Below are positions 11,803 through 21,875 of a stretch of 64,000 nt of DNA, piece after piece. The stretch is from Lasiosphaeria ovina (lineage: Eukaryota > Ascomycota > Sordariomycetes > Sordariales > Lasiosphaeriaceae). Positions within the stretch are counted from its first letter, which is position 1. Each line of letters starts with the position of its first letter. The position numbers and the translations under genes are program-made. The notes beneath the pieces were generated by a model that saw only the letters and a list, made by a program, of their open reading frames with translations, did no database searches and had not been told where the DNA came from. Where the stretch lies: positions 868,001 through 932,000 of the forward strand of contig JAULSN010000008.1 of the NCBI GenBank assembly GCA_033439765.1, written 5' to 3'.

Positions 11803-13147
11803 ATGGACTCTAAAGCTGGCGACATTGCCGCACCCACCAAGGAAGACGATGTAGCAAAAGCCGGACCAACAACAGCCGCACCGGCCCCGGCGCCGCCGCC
11901 CCCCGCCACCACCCAACAACCTCCCAAAACCGCTGCCGTGGTCGACGAGGTTCCCGATGAATACGAGGATGTGCCAGACCCGGATGAGGACGACCTCGAT
12001 GATCTTGACGGCAAGTTTGTTTCCTTCTTCCTACATGTGCACATAGTCATATGTTTTCCTTTCTTCTTTCAATATCCTGCACCGGTGAAGCCAGTATCGT
12101 GATACTGTGCTGCAGCTGACACTCACATGGCGGGGACGCAGACATGCTCGATGAGTTTTCGGCTGTCAAGATCGAGTCCCAAAAGCCCCCAGCTCCATCC
12201 GGGCCGGGGATACCAAGCGCTGTCGGTGGCGGTGCTGCTGCCGCCACCGAGGAGGATGGACTTTCCGAGGAGGACTTTGCGAAACAGCTCCAGGACGGCA
12301 TGGCCGGCCTCTTGGGCGAACTTGAGGTAAGAGCTGCCGTGAAACCCCAGCAGCACAGCATGAATGACCAGACTGCTCACGCGCGCTTTACAGCCGGAGA
12401 TTCAGGCGCAGTTTGAGAACATCTTCAAGGAGCTCGGCGCTGCCGCCGCGGCAGAAGGAGGCGCGGAGCCGGTCTCCGCAGCGGTCGCAGGCGGCCAGTC
12501 AGGGGTGCCCAGGGGGGCGGCCAATCCGGTTGCGGCGGCGACCCCGCCAGTGGCATCCGGCGCCGAGGCCTCGTTCCAGGAGACGATCCGGCAGACGATG
12601 GAGCGCATGCAGGCAGGGGGCGCGCAAGCCACTGCCGCCGCCGCTGCCGAGGGCTCGGACGACTTCCTAGCCGAGCTCCTCAAGCAGATGCAGTCGGGCG
12701 AGCTCGACAGCGAGGGCGGCGAGGGCGGCGCCGAGGACTTTTCCAAGATGCTCATGGGCATGATGGACCAGCTCACCAACAAGGAGATCCTGTACGAGCC
12801 CATGAAGGAGCTCAACGACAAGTTCCCCGAGTGGCTCGACAAGAACGCCGACAAGACGTCCAAGGACGACCTCCAGCGGTACCACGAGCAGCAGGCCCTC
12901 GTCAAGGAGATTGTCGGCAAGTTCGAGGAGCCGACATATTCCGACGCCAACAAGGCAGACCGCGAATACATTGTAGACCGGATGCAGAAGGTGCGTGGGA
13001 ACTCCCCCTGGCCCCTTCAAGTTCAAGCTTCACTGACAATCACAACAGATGCAAGCCTCGGGCTCACCGCCTGACGACTTGGTGGGAGACATGCCGTCGA
13101 CACAGGACGCGCTGAACATACCCGACGAGTCGTGCAACCCCCAGTAA
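11803..13147 (+). CDS. PEX19: Peroxin PEX19, peroxisomal membrane-protein import receptor
   Basis: Cytosolic chaperone and receptor that delivers peroxisomal membrane proteins to PEX3. Exons: 11803-12010, 12142-12326, 12394-12990 and 13049-13147, totalling 1089 nt and 362 residues. The N-terminal half is acidic and disordered (DEYEDVPDPDEDDLDDLDD), followed by MLDEFSAVKIES. The C-terminal helical domain includes LTNKEILYEPMKELNDKFP and the protein ends in CNPQ, a CaaX farnesylation box typical of PEX19. Intron 1 (12011-12141) starts with GC rather than GT (G|GCAAGT); the nearby GT would shift the frame into a stop, so the GC-AG intron is required. Introns 2 and 3 are GT-AG. Confidence 0.94.
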
Positions 13148-13472
13148 CTGTTCAGGGGGTCGGTTGGTTTAATTTGTGGCAAGATTCCAGGATTAATATA
13201 GTTAGACAGAAGCCCATAGTTTGCATATATGCTAGCAAGCTTTAGACAGACAGACTCCTTTCCGTCCGTTAATATGAACGAACCCCCTCCCTTGCTCAAA
13301 TCAGCAAAAGCAAAACAAGTAAAATAACGCCTGTCCAACCCAACCCATTCCCATACCATGCAATGCAATGCATATCCGGCTATGAATTCACGAAATGTAA
13401 AAAATGTAAAAAATGCTAAAATCAGCACAAGCGGAAAAGAGCAATCTCAAACAACAACAGGCCATACACATG
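13148..13472. other. Intergenic between convergent PEX19 and the next gene
   Basis: A 325-bp AT-richer 3' flank shared by two convergent genes; no gene seen. Confidence 0.6.
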
Positions 13473-14361
13473 TCAAGACATCTCCACGTCTTGCGAGAGG
13501 GCCATCGCCGGGTCGTCTTGCGACTGTCGTGAGAGAAGGTCCATGAAGAGCCCGTCATAGTCGTCGTCGTCCGAGAAGAAACAAGGCGACCCCGGCTGGG
13601 ACTGCCTGTTCTGGGACTCCTCCGGTAACGACGACAGCAGCGCGTCCAGCTCGGCCTCTTCCTGCTGCTCGATCGCGTCGACCATCAGGGCATCCACGTC
13701 GTCGACTGCTGGGTTTCTGTTATGGTTTTGGAAGTGCGGGTGCAGCTGCAGCGCCGGCTCGTCCTCGATCTCCCCCTCGCTGACCATGCACGCCGTGTCC
13801 GAGTGCTTGGCCTGTCGCAGCTCCCGGTTGAGCCGCACCCACTCGAGCTTGAGTAACTGTGTGAGGGCGATGCACGCGTCAGTTTTTCTTGTTTCTCGTT
13901 TTTGCTTCAAAGGCATGGATATAGGGGTTCGTGATTTCTGAGTGGCAGGGAGGGATTAGTAATGTCTGCCGTACCTCGTCTTCGCCGCCTCTGCGCTCCC
14001 ACTTGTGCTCGTCGGCGCGCTGCCGCACGTTCTGCAGGAACAGCCGCCGCCTGCTGTCCTGCGCCTCCTCGCGCCGCTTGACCACAGGGTTCGGCCGCGG
14101 ATTGCGCGTCGCATATTTGAATTTGCTGGCGCTGGCGGTCGTAGTCGGCGGTGGCGCGATGGGGGACGACTGCGTGGCGCGGAAGTGGTGGTGGTGCCGT
14201 GGCGGGCTGTAGTCGGACGACGCCGATGCTCTGATGGGCGACGAGGAAAGCGGCGACGACACGACCGGGCGGAAGGGCGAGGACGCGGTGGCTGGCGACA
14301 TTGACGACGACGACGCGTCGTGGCCAAAGGTAAATATGGGTACGGGCATGACGGTGAACAT
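13473..14361 (-). CDS. Unrecognised basic/acidic protein, likely conserved
   Basis: Two exons (13975-14361 and 13473-13856) with a GT-AG intron, giving 256 residues. I do not recognise the family. The N-terminal third is Ser/Pro/His-rich and disordered. The middle is a strongly charged helical stretch spanning the intron (KRREEAQDSRRRLFLQNVRQ, then LLKLEWVRLNREL). The C-terminus is acidic (PAVDDVDALMVDAIEQQEEA, FFSDDDDYDGLFMDLLSRQS) and could be an activation or protein-binding segment. The clean splice inside the charged helix supports a real gene. It is convergent with PEX19. Confidence 0.75.
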
Positions 14362-15703
14362 TGTAGCTAGCGGTCGGTCGGTTCCCGATTGCCTGCTTGC
14401 CCTTTCTGTTTTGTTTATTTGGCGTGCTCCGGAGAAATACAAAGAGAGAGAGATGGCAAGAGCTGGGAGTTGTATGTACAAGCAGAGCTCTCAAGTCGTC
14501 GTCATTTTTTGTGCGGGTTGCGGCGGGCAGTTGTTGGGGAGAGTTTCTCGATCAAGCTTTCGGAGGCCGGAAATTCAATGCGGGACGCAAGGGGGCGCGA
14601 CTCTGCAGCCTTTGAGTGCGCTAATTGAACGCGCCGCCCCGCGCGACCCGGTCGCGGTTGGTTTTGGATCTTTGATGAGCGTCATGTGCACAGACCAGCA
14701 GCGTTCGGGCCTGCCAGCTGCCGCGCACCTGGCAATCCATCTCCGTCACTCAAACTCACCACCTTTCTGCGTCGTCACCGACTCATGATGTTCCGCCACC
14801 CAACAATGCAAAGTTGTGAAGAGTTTTATGACTATTCTATAACTTAACGGAAGAACTGGGTAAAAAATAAGAGTCGACAATTCTTCACTCAATCCCAAGA
14901 AACCCCGGTCTGAGATGACATGAGACGGTTATTTGACCCCTGTGTTATTGAATCTTGCAAGCGTGTAATAGCATAACCCTAGCTGAACGTTGAGAGAATA
15001 TTGAGTATTGATTGGCGCTTATCGTAGCATGTATAGACGTGAGTAACTGCATTCTATAATCATGAGTTGTCCAGTTATGAATCACTTTTATTACGCGAAC
15101 GGTCGAATGACGTCGAAAATGCAGAAAAAATTCACTAGGAAACGCAGTATTCCGTCGTACGTTGACAGCTTAGTGATGCGGTGTCGCTGAAGAAGTTACG
15201 CCCCTCAACGGAGACATTGACCTGCAAACAATTGATACTCCTCCAAGGATTTGATAGCCGAATAAAGGCTTGGACTGAACTTGATTGCAAGGAGTACGAG
15301 GGCTGTGTACGAGTCTAGCTCGTACTCTCGTACTCTAGGGTAGCATTCCACCAAATGTAGTAGACAGGGATATGAGCAAACCAAGGGAGCCATTGAGATG
15401 GTTAATGAATTAGTGAAAGTCAACTGGAACAAACACGGCGCTTTAGACTAGGGACTTCTTCAGGATGAAAGGGGACATAGACGCAGTAGACTCGGATAAA
15501 AAAGGAATGCGATGGGCCACGAATTCAATCAAAGCAAATCCTTCAAATGTACCAATACAAACCAAACCCCGGTCTATCAAATCTAGCTCCAAGTCTAGAC
15601 AGCCCCAATCCCGCGGTCGTAAACTCCTGGAGCACCGTGGTGGCATATATATGATATCCCAAACTGCGTTCGGCCGTGCTAGCAGAATCCGACACCTGCC
15701 ATG
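14362..15703. other. Gene-free intergenic stretch
   Basis: 1.3 kb between two minus-strand genes. The right half is AT-rich with many stops in all frames. Nothing supportable. Confidence 0.5.
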
Positions 15704-17260
15704 TCAATCAGTCTCGCCGTCTATTGTCTCGGGTGTCGTCGAGATTGCCGACGAACCCAAGCTCTCGTCCTTGTGCCTGTTTGCCCCGCCGCTGAACGGC
15801 CAGGAATCATATGCAAAGTCTACACGGGCCTTGCGGAATGTAACTCTCATGTTACAGTCATCGACCTGGTGTTTCGTGTCCCATCTGACTCTTTTAAGTT
15901 TGGGAAATCGCCCTTGCAAAACCGCCCTTCCGAGATCGAGGAGACACCCTGAAACATTTATGGTCATTTGGGGATCGGTATTCGCCGCTAGCTTCAGTGA
16001 AACGATGGACGAAGGAAGGAGGCTTGTGAGGAGACTAGTGCGGCCTGACGATTGGCCAGTATTGCAAAATATCAATTTTGCGTCCAGGAACAAGTCCTCG
16101 AGAACAAGAAACTCCCGCAACTTGGGTATCAGCCGGGCAAGAAACTCGCCATCACCAAAGGTCAGCGTAGGCCGCCCTGGTCGGGTATCGAGATGTAGCT
16201 TCTTCAGAGTGCCCTTGTTCCTGAGCAGCTGGACAACGGCGTCGTTGGGCGGCGAGTCGACACCGAGAGGGCCAGTGTCAGGTATGCCAGCTTCAACGTC
16301 AGCAACAGCCGTCATGGCTTTGTCGAGAGTTCAAGACTCACTACAGCATTCGTAAGTAAACGTCTCGAGGCCTGCGCAGCACGAAAGAAGCGCTGCGAAA
16401 TCCGACTCGAAAAGCCTGCTGTTAGTGATGGTTACGTTTCTCATTTTCGGAAAAGGCCGGACAAAGCCGGTGAGTCGACAACGCAGACAAGTATCAATGT
16501 TGAGGGTTGCCAAGGTTGAGGATGCCAACTCGAGGATACCATCATAACGGGCACGAAAGTTGATGTCAATTCCGCGGAGGTCGAGAGTCTGGATGGAGAG
16601 GCTCTCTGCACGGGCAGCGCGCAGAGATGATGAAAGAATGGCCGTAAAAGGAGCGGCGGCCGAGAAGACGAGCGTTTTAAGATTTGGGAGAGAAGCCAAA
16701 AGCATGCATGCCATCTCATCACCCGAAGGGTAGTATTCTTCGCGGTGGTAGGGCGGCAACAGATCCCGGTAAGGGCGGAGAAAGTCAGACAGCCGGATGC
16801 CACGGGCCCGTGCGGCCTTTTGCAGTGCATCCTTGGCCTCGGAGTTGGTGATAGGGTTGAGGAGATTGAGGTCGAGATACAATCTCTTGACCAAGGCGGC
16901 TAGGTCGCTGCGCAGTGTCACGGTTCGGAGGAAGGGAGTGAGACGCCAGTAGAATTCGTAGTCGCCGTTCCATGAGTCGCCGTATCCGGGGACGAACTCG
17001 TGGTAGAGTATTTCCTGGGCGACGGGGAGGAATCTCCTCGAGACCCTGCACATCGAGTGCAGTGCATGGCAGTCGCGTGAGTTCCACGAGTGCTGGTTGC
17101 GTGGGAAGAAGGCGAGCGGTGTTGCGTGGGGCTCCTCTTGCCGCAATTCGCGGCAATGCAGACAGAAATTGCTCAGAATAAGCACGAGCGTCTCGTCTGG
17201 AAGGCTAGAAAGCCTCGAAAGGTCAGAGGGACGATCCGACTTCACGATTTCCATTTCCAT
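15704..17260 (-). CDS. F-box / leucine-rich-repeat-like protein
   Basis: Likely substrate adaptor of an SCF ubiquitin ligase. Exon 1 is 16342-17260 and exon 2 is 15704-16290. A 51-nt GT-AG intron (16291-16341) joins FTYECC to TGIPDTGPLG in frame; total 501 residues. The N-terminus has an F-box-like helix set, LSSLPDETLVLILSNFCLHC (about residues 18-37), continued by HSMCRVSRRFLPVAQEILYH. The rest has irregular leucine-rich strands (LPNLKTLVFSAA, IQTLDLRGIDINF, GTLKKLHLDTRPG), common in large fungal F-box families. The substrate is unknown. Confidence 0.82.
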
Positions 17261-18153
17261 AGCGAACTAGCCGAGGGACAAGAAATGTGACACTGACGGG
17301 CGAGGACGAGCAAAGAGGAGCGGGGAAGTGATTTATCAAAGGCGCTCACATATCGGCTCGCAACGTTTCGAGTCTTCACATAACCCTAACCCCTAAGACA
17401 CTGGTGCAAACGAGAAAGAGGCAGGATCGAGGCAGACAAACACGCGGGAGGTCCTTCATTTGGCCAGGCGTACTTGCCAGTTGCCACTGTTCAGGCAGAA
17501 CTGGCCTAAGGGGCCAAGGAAGGAGCGAATCTCAGCCATTCAACCTCATCTAGGACACTGCAACCGAGGCTAGGACCGGATGAGGGACTGGAGCGCAAAT
17601 TCACACTGCTCAGTCTCTGGATCCCGAGCCTGGATGACCAACCAGGGCTAAGTCTTTCTTTGCGGATCAAGGTACTCACAAGCCTTCCGGTTTGTTGAAG
17701 GCGCCGACTCTACTGAGACGAGTGTCTGAGGTGTAATAACATGCGGGCGACAGCCTAGGCCAACTTGCTATGAGCCTGTGGATCTCATTCACTGCAACAC
17801 CCAAGGTATGAGGAAGCCCGGGAAGTTGGTACCTGGACCCGAGGTGGTTTAATGTTCCAAAGCTGGTACTACCGTAAAAAGAATGTTCTGTGGCCTGCCC
17901 AGCTTCCACGATAAATTATGTACATGAATACTCAAATTCAACAGATCCTAAAGCCAGCACCAAGTCCAAAGTCCAGCTAATGGTGGAGAACCTCTGACTT
18001 TCAAAAGCCAATGGCCATGCTACACAAGTTGGGAAAATCCATCGAACCCGCCAGATGGAGACCTTAAGCGCCAGCGCCCAGTACCCGCTACGGCCGCGGC
18101 TTCCAGCACGTGCTGAGGCAAAAGAAGGATAGGCAGCAACACTAACACGACCA
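17261..18153. other. Gene-free intergenic stretch with telomere-like motif
   Basis: Upstream of the F-box gene. It contains aaccctaacccctaa at about 17383-17397. Otherwise nothing recognised. Confidence 0.5.
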
Positions 18154-18774
18154 TCACGCGACCTCGAGGGTCGCCACGCTCCTCGCAACCAGTGCGTCCC
18201 TCAACCTAGCCAAGGCCTCCATGACTGTCGCCTCGCGCACGCGCTCTCTCGACCCGGGGAAGCTGAAGGGGCCCCAGGCCTGGCTGGCGCCCTGGTGGGC
18301 GATGCCGATGAAGACGGTGCCGGGCGGCTTGCCGTCCTGCGGGTCGGGGCCAGCCACGCCCGTGGTGCCGAGGCCCCACGTCGTCGCGACGCCGTCGAAG
18401 CTGGTCGACCGCCGCGCGCCCTCGGCCATCTGGACCGCCACGTCGCCGTGCACGACCCCTTCGCGCGCGATCAGCGCCGCGTCGACCCCTAGCAGCAGCC
18501 GCTTGAGCGGCGTGGCGTACGACACGACGCCGCCGCGGAACGCCGCGCTGGCCCCCGGCACGGACGTCAGCGCCGCCATGACGCCGCCCGCCGTGAGCGA
18601 CTCGCCCACGCCGACCGTCTCACCCGCCGCCCGCAGCAGCCGGATCACGTCGGCTGCGATGTCGATCACTGTCTCGGTGTTGCGCGGCGTGTAGTGAGTC
18701 TGCTGGTGGGTGGGAGTGGAAGTGGGCGTGGCCATGGCTGACGATGTGTTTGTTGGTTTTTGCTTCGGCGCCAA
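18154..18774 (-). CDS. CinA C-terminal-domain protein (PncC-type nicotinamide-nucleotide amidase-like)
   Basis: An intronless 206-residue protein. It is a single CinA C-terminal domain (about residues 35-200): ESLTAGGVMAALTSVPGASA, FRGGVVSYATPLKRLLLGV, VAVQMAEGARR, and TTGVAGPDPQDGKPPGTVFI with the conserved GVAGP and GxxPGTV features. In bacteria this domain deamidates NMN to nicotinate mononucleotide; that activity is inferred here. The first 35 residues are Thr/Gln-rich and not part of the domain; a second Met (codon about 14) could be the true start. CinA-type genes in fungi are often of bacterial ancestry, which fits the lack of introns. Confidence 0.88.
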   Translation of the reverse strand: MAPKQKPTNTSSAMATPTSTPTHQQTHYTPRNTETVIDIAADVIRLLRAAGETVGVGESLTAGGVMAALTSVPGASAAFRGGVVSYATPLKRLLLGVDAALIAREGVVHGDVAVQMAEGARRSTSFDGVATTWGLGTTGVAGPDPQDGKPPGTVFIGIAHQGASQAWGPFSFPGSRERVREATVMEALARLRDALVARSVATLEVA

Positions 18775-20060
18775 GCTGGTGCTTGATGGAATGCTAAGCT
18801 GGTGTCTGAGGGAATGAAGAAGACAAAGACAAAGGGGTGTAGATGAGCTGAGGAGTGATACGTATTATGTAGTGGATGTGTTCGTTGTCTGTTCACTGCG
18901 AGTCTTGGCTATTGGCCTATTCTTTTCCAGTATCTGGAAAGGCTCCCTACTAGCATGCAGGGCAACGGCTCATTGGCTCAACCTCAGGCGTCACTTAATT
19001 TCCATTTTGTCAGCGGGAAGAGGCATAGGCGACGGCGAAGTAGGCACCGCCCCCACCAGGAAGAGGCATGGGCCGTGGCATGGAGTTTCAACGTATTCGT
19101 GCGGCGTGCGGCAACGAACAAGGGATGGACTTTTTTTTTTTTTTGGGCGGAGATCTTGTCGTTTTCCGAGCTGCTACAATCTCCGGTTGGTCTGGAGACC
19201 CATGAGGCAGTTCTCAATGGCCAGGCCGGATTTGCCGCCGCTGCATCATGTGTCCCGTGTTGCTTTTGTGGACCGCCTGCCCGGTATCTCTGGGGAGGTT
19301 ACACTAGCACGCAATCTCATCGAACCTAAAATCTAAATTTACTCGCCCACTCATTCACTCACGCACTCACTCATCCACACCCACACACATCGGTATGTCT
19401 CTGATGTTGAAACGTGTGGGGCATCGTGTTGCAAATCGCGGCTTCCCGAGGCCCAGCTCGGTCGCCGCATTATGACTGCCGCGCCTTCGAGGGTTTGAAG
19501 GCGTGTTGGTCATTGGCAGGGCCCAAACAAGCAAAAGGCCATTAGCCGATCTTTCTAAACATGCTGGATCGGCGGCAACCGCCTTGAGCCTCAGCCTACT
19601 CGAAAGTGGGAACGTAGAGATTTCCTGTTTCATTTTCATCGTCTCGACGCCTTCCTTCGCCATGCGGCGTATCACTTCCAGGGTTCTTCTGGGTCACTAT
19701 GATTCTAAAAATATCCCGCGAGAGTCGCTACGCCTTGTTGAGAGAGGGGCAAGTGGTCGGCGAGATGGCCTGGATGCCTCTTGTTCGGGTTTGAAACCAA
19801 CGGACACGAAGCTCTTCGCGGGATCAAGAATCTCGAGGGAACAAGTCGCAATGTCAGCACTCACTCAGGAATGTTGTGGAAAGCCTGTATAAGTAGTATT
19901 GAATCTAGCATAGCAAGAATGGTTCATCCCGATTCAATCATCAGTTCCATCCAGCATTCAGAGCCACTCAGCAACAGCTCTTAATCACAGCTTCATATTT
20001 TCCCCTGCTCATCTCCAAACCACGCTCGTGTCCCCAGATTAGCATCCATCAGTATTCGCC
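18775..20060. promoter_or_regulatory. Divergent promoter region (CinA-like / phosphatase fusion)
   Basis: 1.3 kb between divergent genes. It includes a T run at about 19130-19144. The last 100 bp before 20061 are pyrimidine-rich leader. No gene is seen. Confidence 0.5.
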
Positions 20061-21875
20061 ATGGCATCACTTATCACTGGCTTGATCAAAGCTCTTGGCC
20101 CGGACATTTATCCAAAACTCGTCGCCTTTGACCTCGAGTAAGCACCTAGCCAGTGGGGGTGAACTTTGGAAGGAACAATCGAAACATACTAACAGTTTCT
20201 GCAGCGGCACCACGTGGGACGGCTGGCTCAACGAGCATGAATTCGGCAAGAAAGGATGGGTCACAGAAGGCAAGAAGGAAGACAACGTCACCCTCTTGAA
20301 GATGAACAACGACGGATTTCTCATTGGAGATGTCAAGTTTGTGTTTTTCTATTTATTTCACCCCTTCCGTCATGCCGTCGGCCGCTAACAGGCTTGCAGA
20401 AACCCAAAATACAAAGCGGCTCAGGTCTTGGTTCCTTATGACTTTATCAAAATCCTGCAGGATATTCGAAAGCAAACGAAGCCCAATTCCAGTGACAACA
20501 TGAACATTGATGTTTGCATCTCGTCCAAGAACACCCACAAAGATATGTGAGTTATTACGTCTTCTGTGGATGGATTGCCAACTTCGTATCGCAACACTTT
20601 CTGACATTGTCTGATTTCTATCTCAGGTGTGTCCGCGCCCTCTGGCACGTCGAGTATGACGACCCAAAGAGAGGAAAGGGGACGCGCGTCACAGACATTA
20701 TAAAGTACTTTGAGGCTGGAAACGGTAAGTTGACAGTCATCACACACCTTGTTCGTGCTTGACCTTGTGCGATCCGTTACTGAGTGGAATCGCAGAACAC
20801 CAACCGAAAACCGAGCATTTCGACAATTTTGAAAGATGGAACCAGGACAAGGGAAGGCCTACAAGCCAGAAGAAAATGGTAAATGCCCGCACTCCCGTCT
20901 ACAATGATGATAGTCTCTGACACGGGGGCCCAGCTTCTCTTTGACGACAAAGCCGAAAACATGGACGTGGAACAGTGGAACGGTAAGCGCCGCTAGCCAA
21001 AAGAGACCACGAGCCATCGCAACATGCTGACGTGGATTTCCACGACAGGTGTTACTTTTTTCAAAATAGCTAAACCAGGCCGCGGTATGACATATGATGA
21101 CTACAAGAATGGACTGAAGCTGTACCGAAGCTTCATGGAATGGCGTCGATACATTCCCGCATCCGGAGCCGACAGTAGCAAAGTGCAACACATTGGCTAC
21201 GTCGGCGCGGACATGCTAAACGCGCAGCGATACGCAGAAGGAAAACGGCGGACCCGGACGGACCGCGCGGCACGATGGGGCTACGCCATGTATGTAGCGG
21301 ACGACCCGCGAATGTAAGTTGCCCTGCTCCCTCCCCACCTCCCCAGACCAAGGGGGGCGGATACTGACCCTGTCTGCCACAGTGCCGCGTTCTTCTCCAA
21401 GATGGGACGGGAGGGTACACCGGACGACCAGTATATCGTGAAGCTCTATGTGCGAAGCTCGCAAGCGTTTGACTTCATCAACAAGGTCTGGTATCCGTCC
21501 AAGGGATCCTGGCAGATCAACAACGTGCACTCGACTATGGAGCAGACATGCCAGGCGCAGGAGAAGCTCGACAAGAAGGTCATGGAAAAGTTCAACGTGT
21601 CCAAGCCGTACCTGTCCTTCTCCAAGCACGGGAAGATGGCGGGCATGGACTGGATCAAGGACGGCACGCGCTTCAACGAGATGATTGTCTACCCGCAGAT
21701 CCAGGACGCCATGTTCTTTGGCGAAGCCCACAAGCTGTCCGAAGTCGAGGGCTTGATCAACTCAGGAGACGCGAATTGGCCGCACCTGAAGTGGCACCGC
21801 AACATCAAGCCCTGGGGAATCAAGCTGTGCGCCGAGACCAAGGCCGACTTTGACAAGTACGGCGAGAGGTATTAG
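20061..21875 (+). CDS. MDP-1-type HAD phosphatase fused to an unrecognised C-terminal domain
   Basis: Eight exons: 20061-20137, 20205-20336, 20400-20546, 20627-20724, 20796-20878, 20934-20982, 21049-21313 and 21383-21875, totalling 1344 nt and 447 residues; all introns are GT-AG. Residues 1 to about 230 match magnesium-dependent phosphatase 1 of the HAD superfamily: motif I is FDLDGTTW with nucleophile Asp24 and Asp26, and motif IV is LLFDD at 180-184. The fold closes with VTFFKIAKPGRGMTYDDYKN. Residues about 240-447 form a second domain I cannot assign (HIGYVGADMLNA, RWGYAMYVADDP, QYIVKLYVRSSQAF). Its pattern faintly resembles ADP-ribosyltransferase-like folds, a speculation only. Exon 7 alone spans the junction, so the fusion is not a gene-model artefact. 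Confidence 0.88.

Noticed and set aside
12402..13026. Minus-strand ORFs across PEX19
   Set aside because: Antisense shadows; PEX19 on the plus strand has family motifs and matching splice sites.
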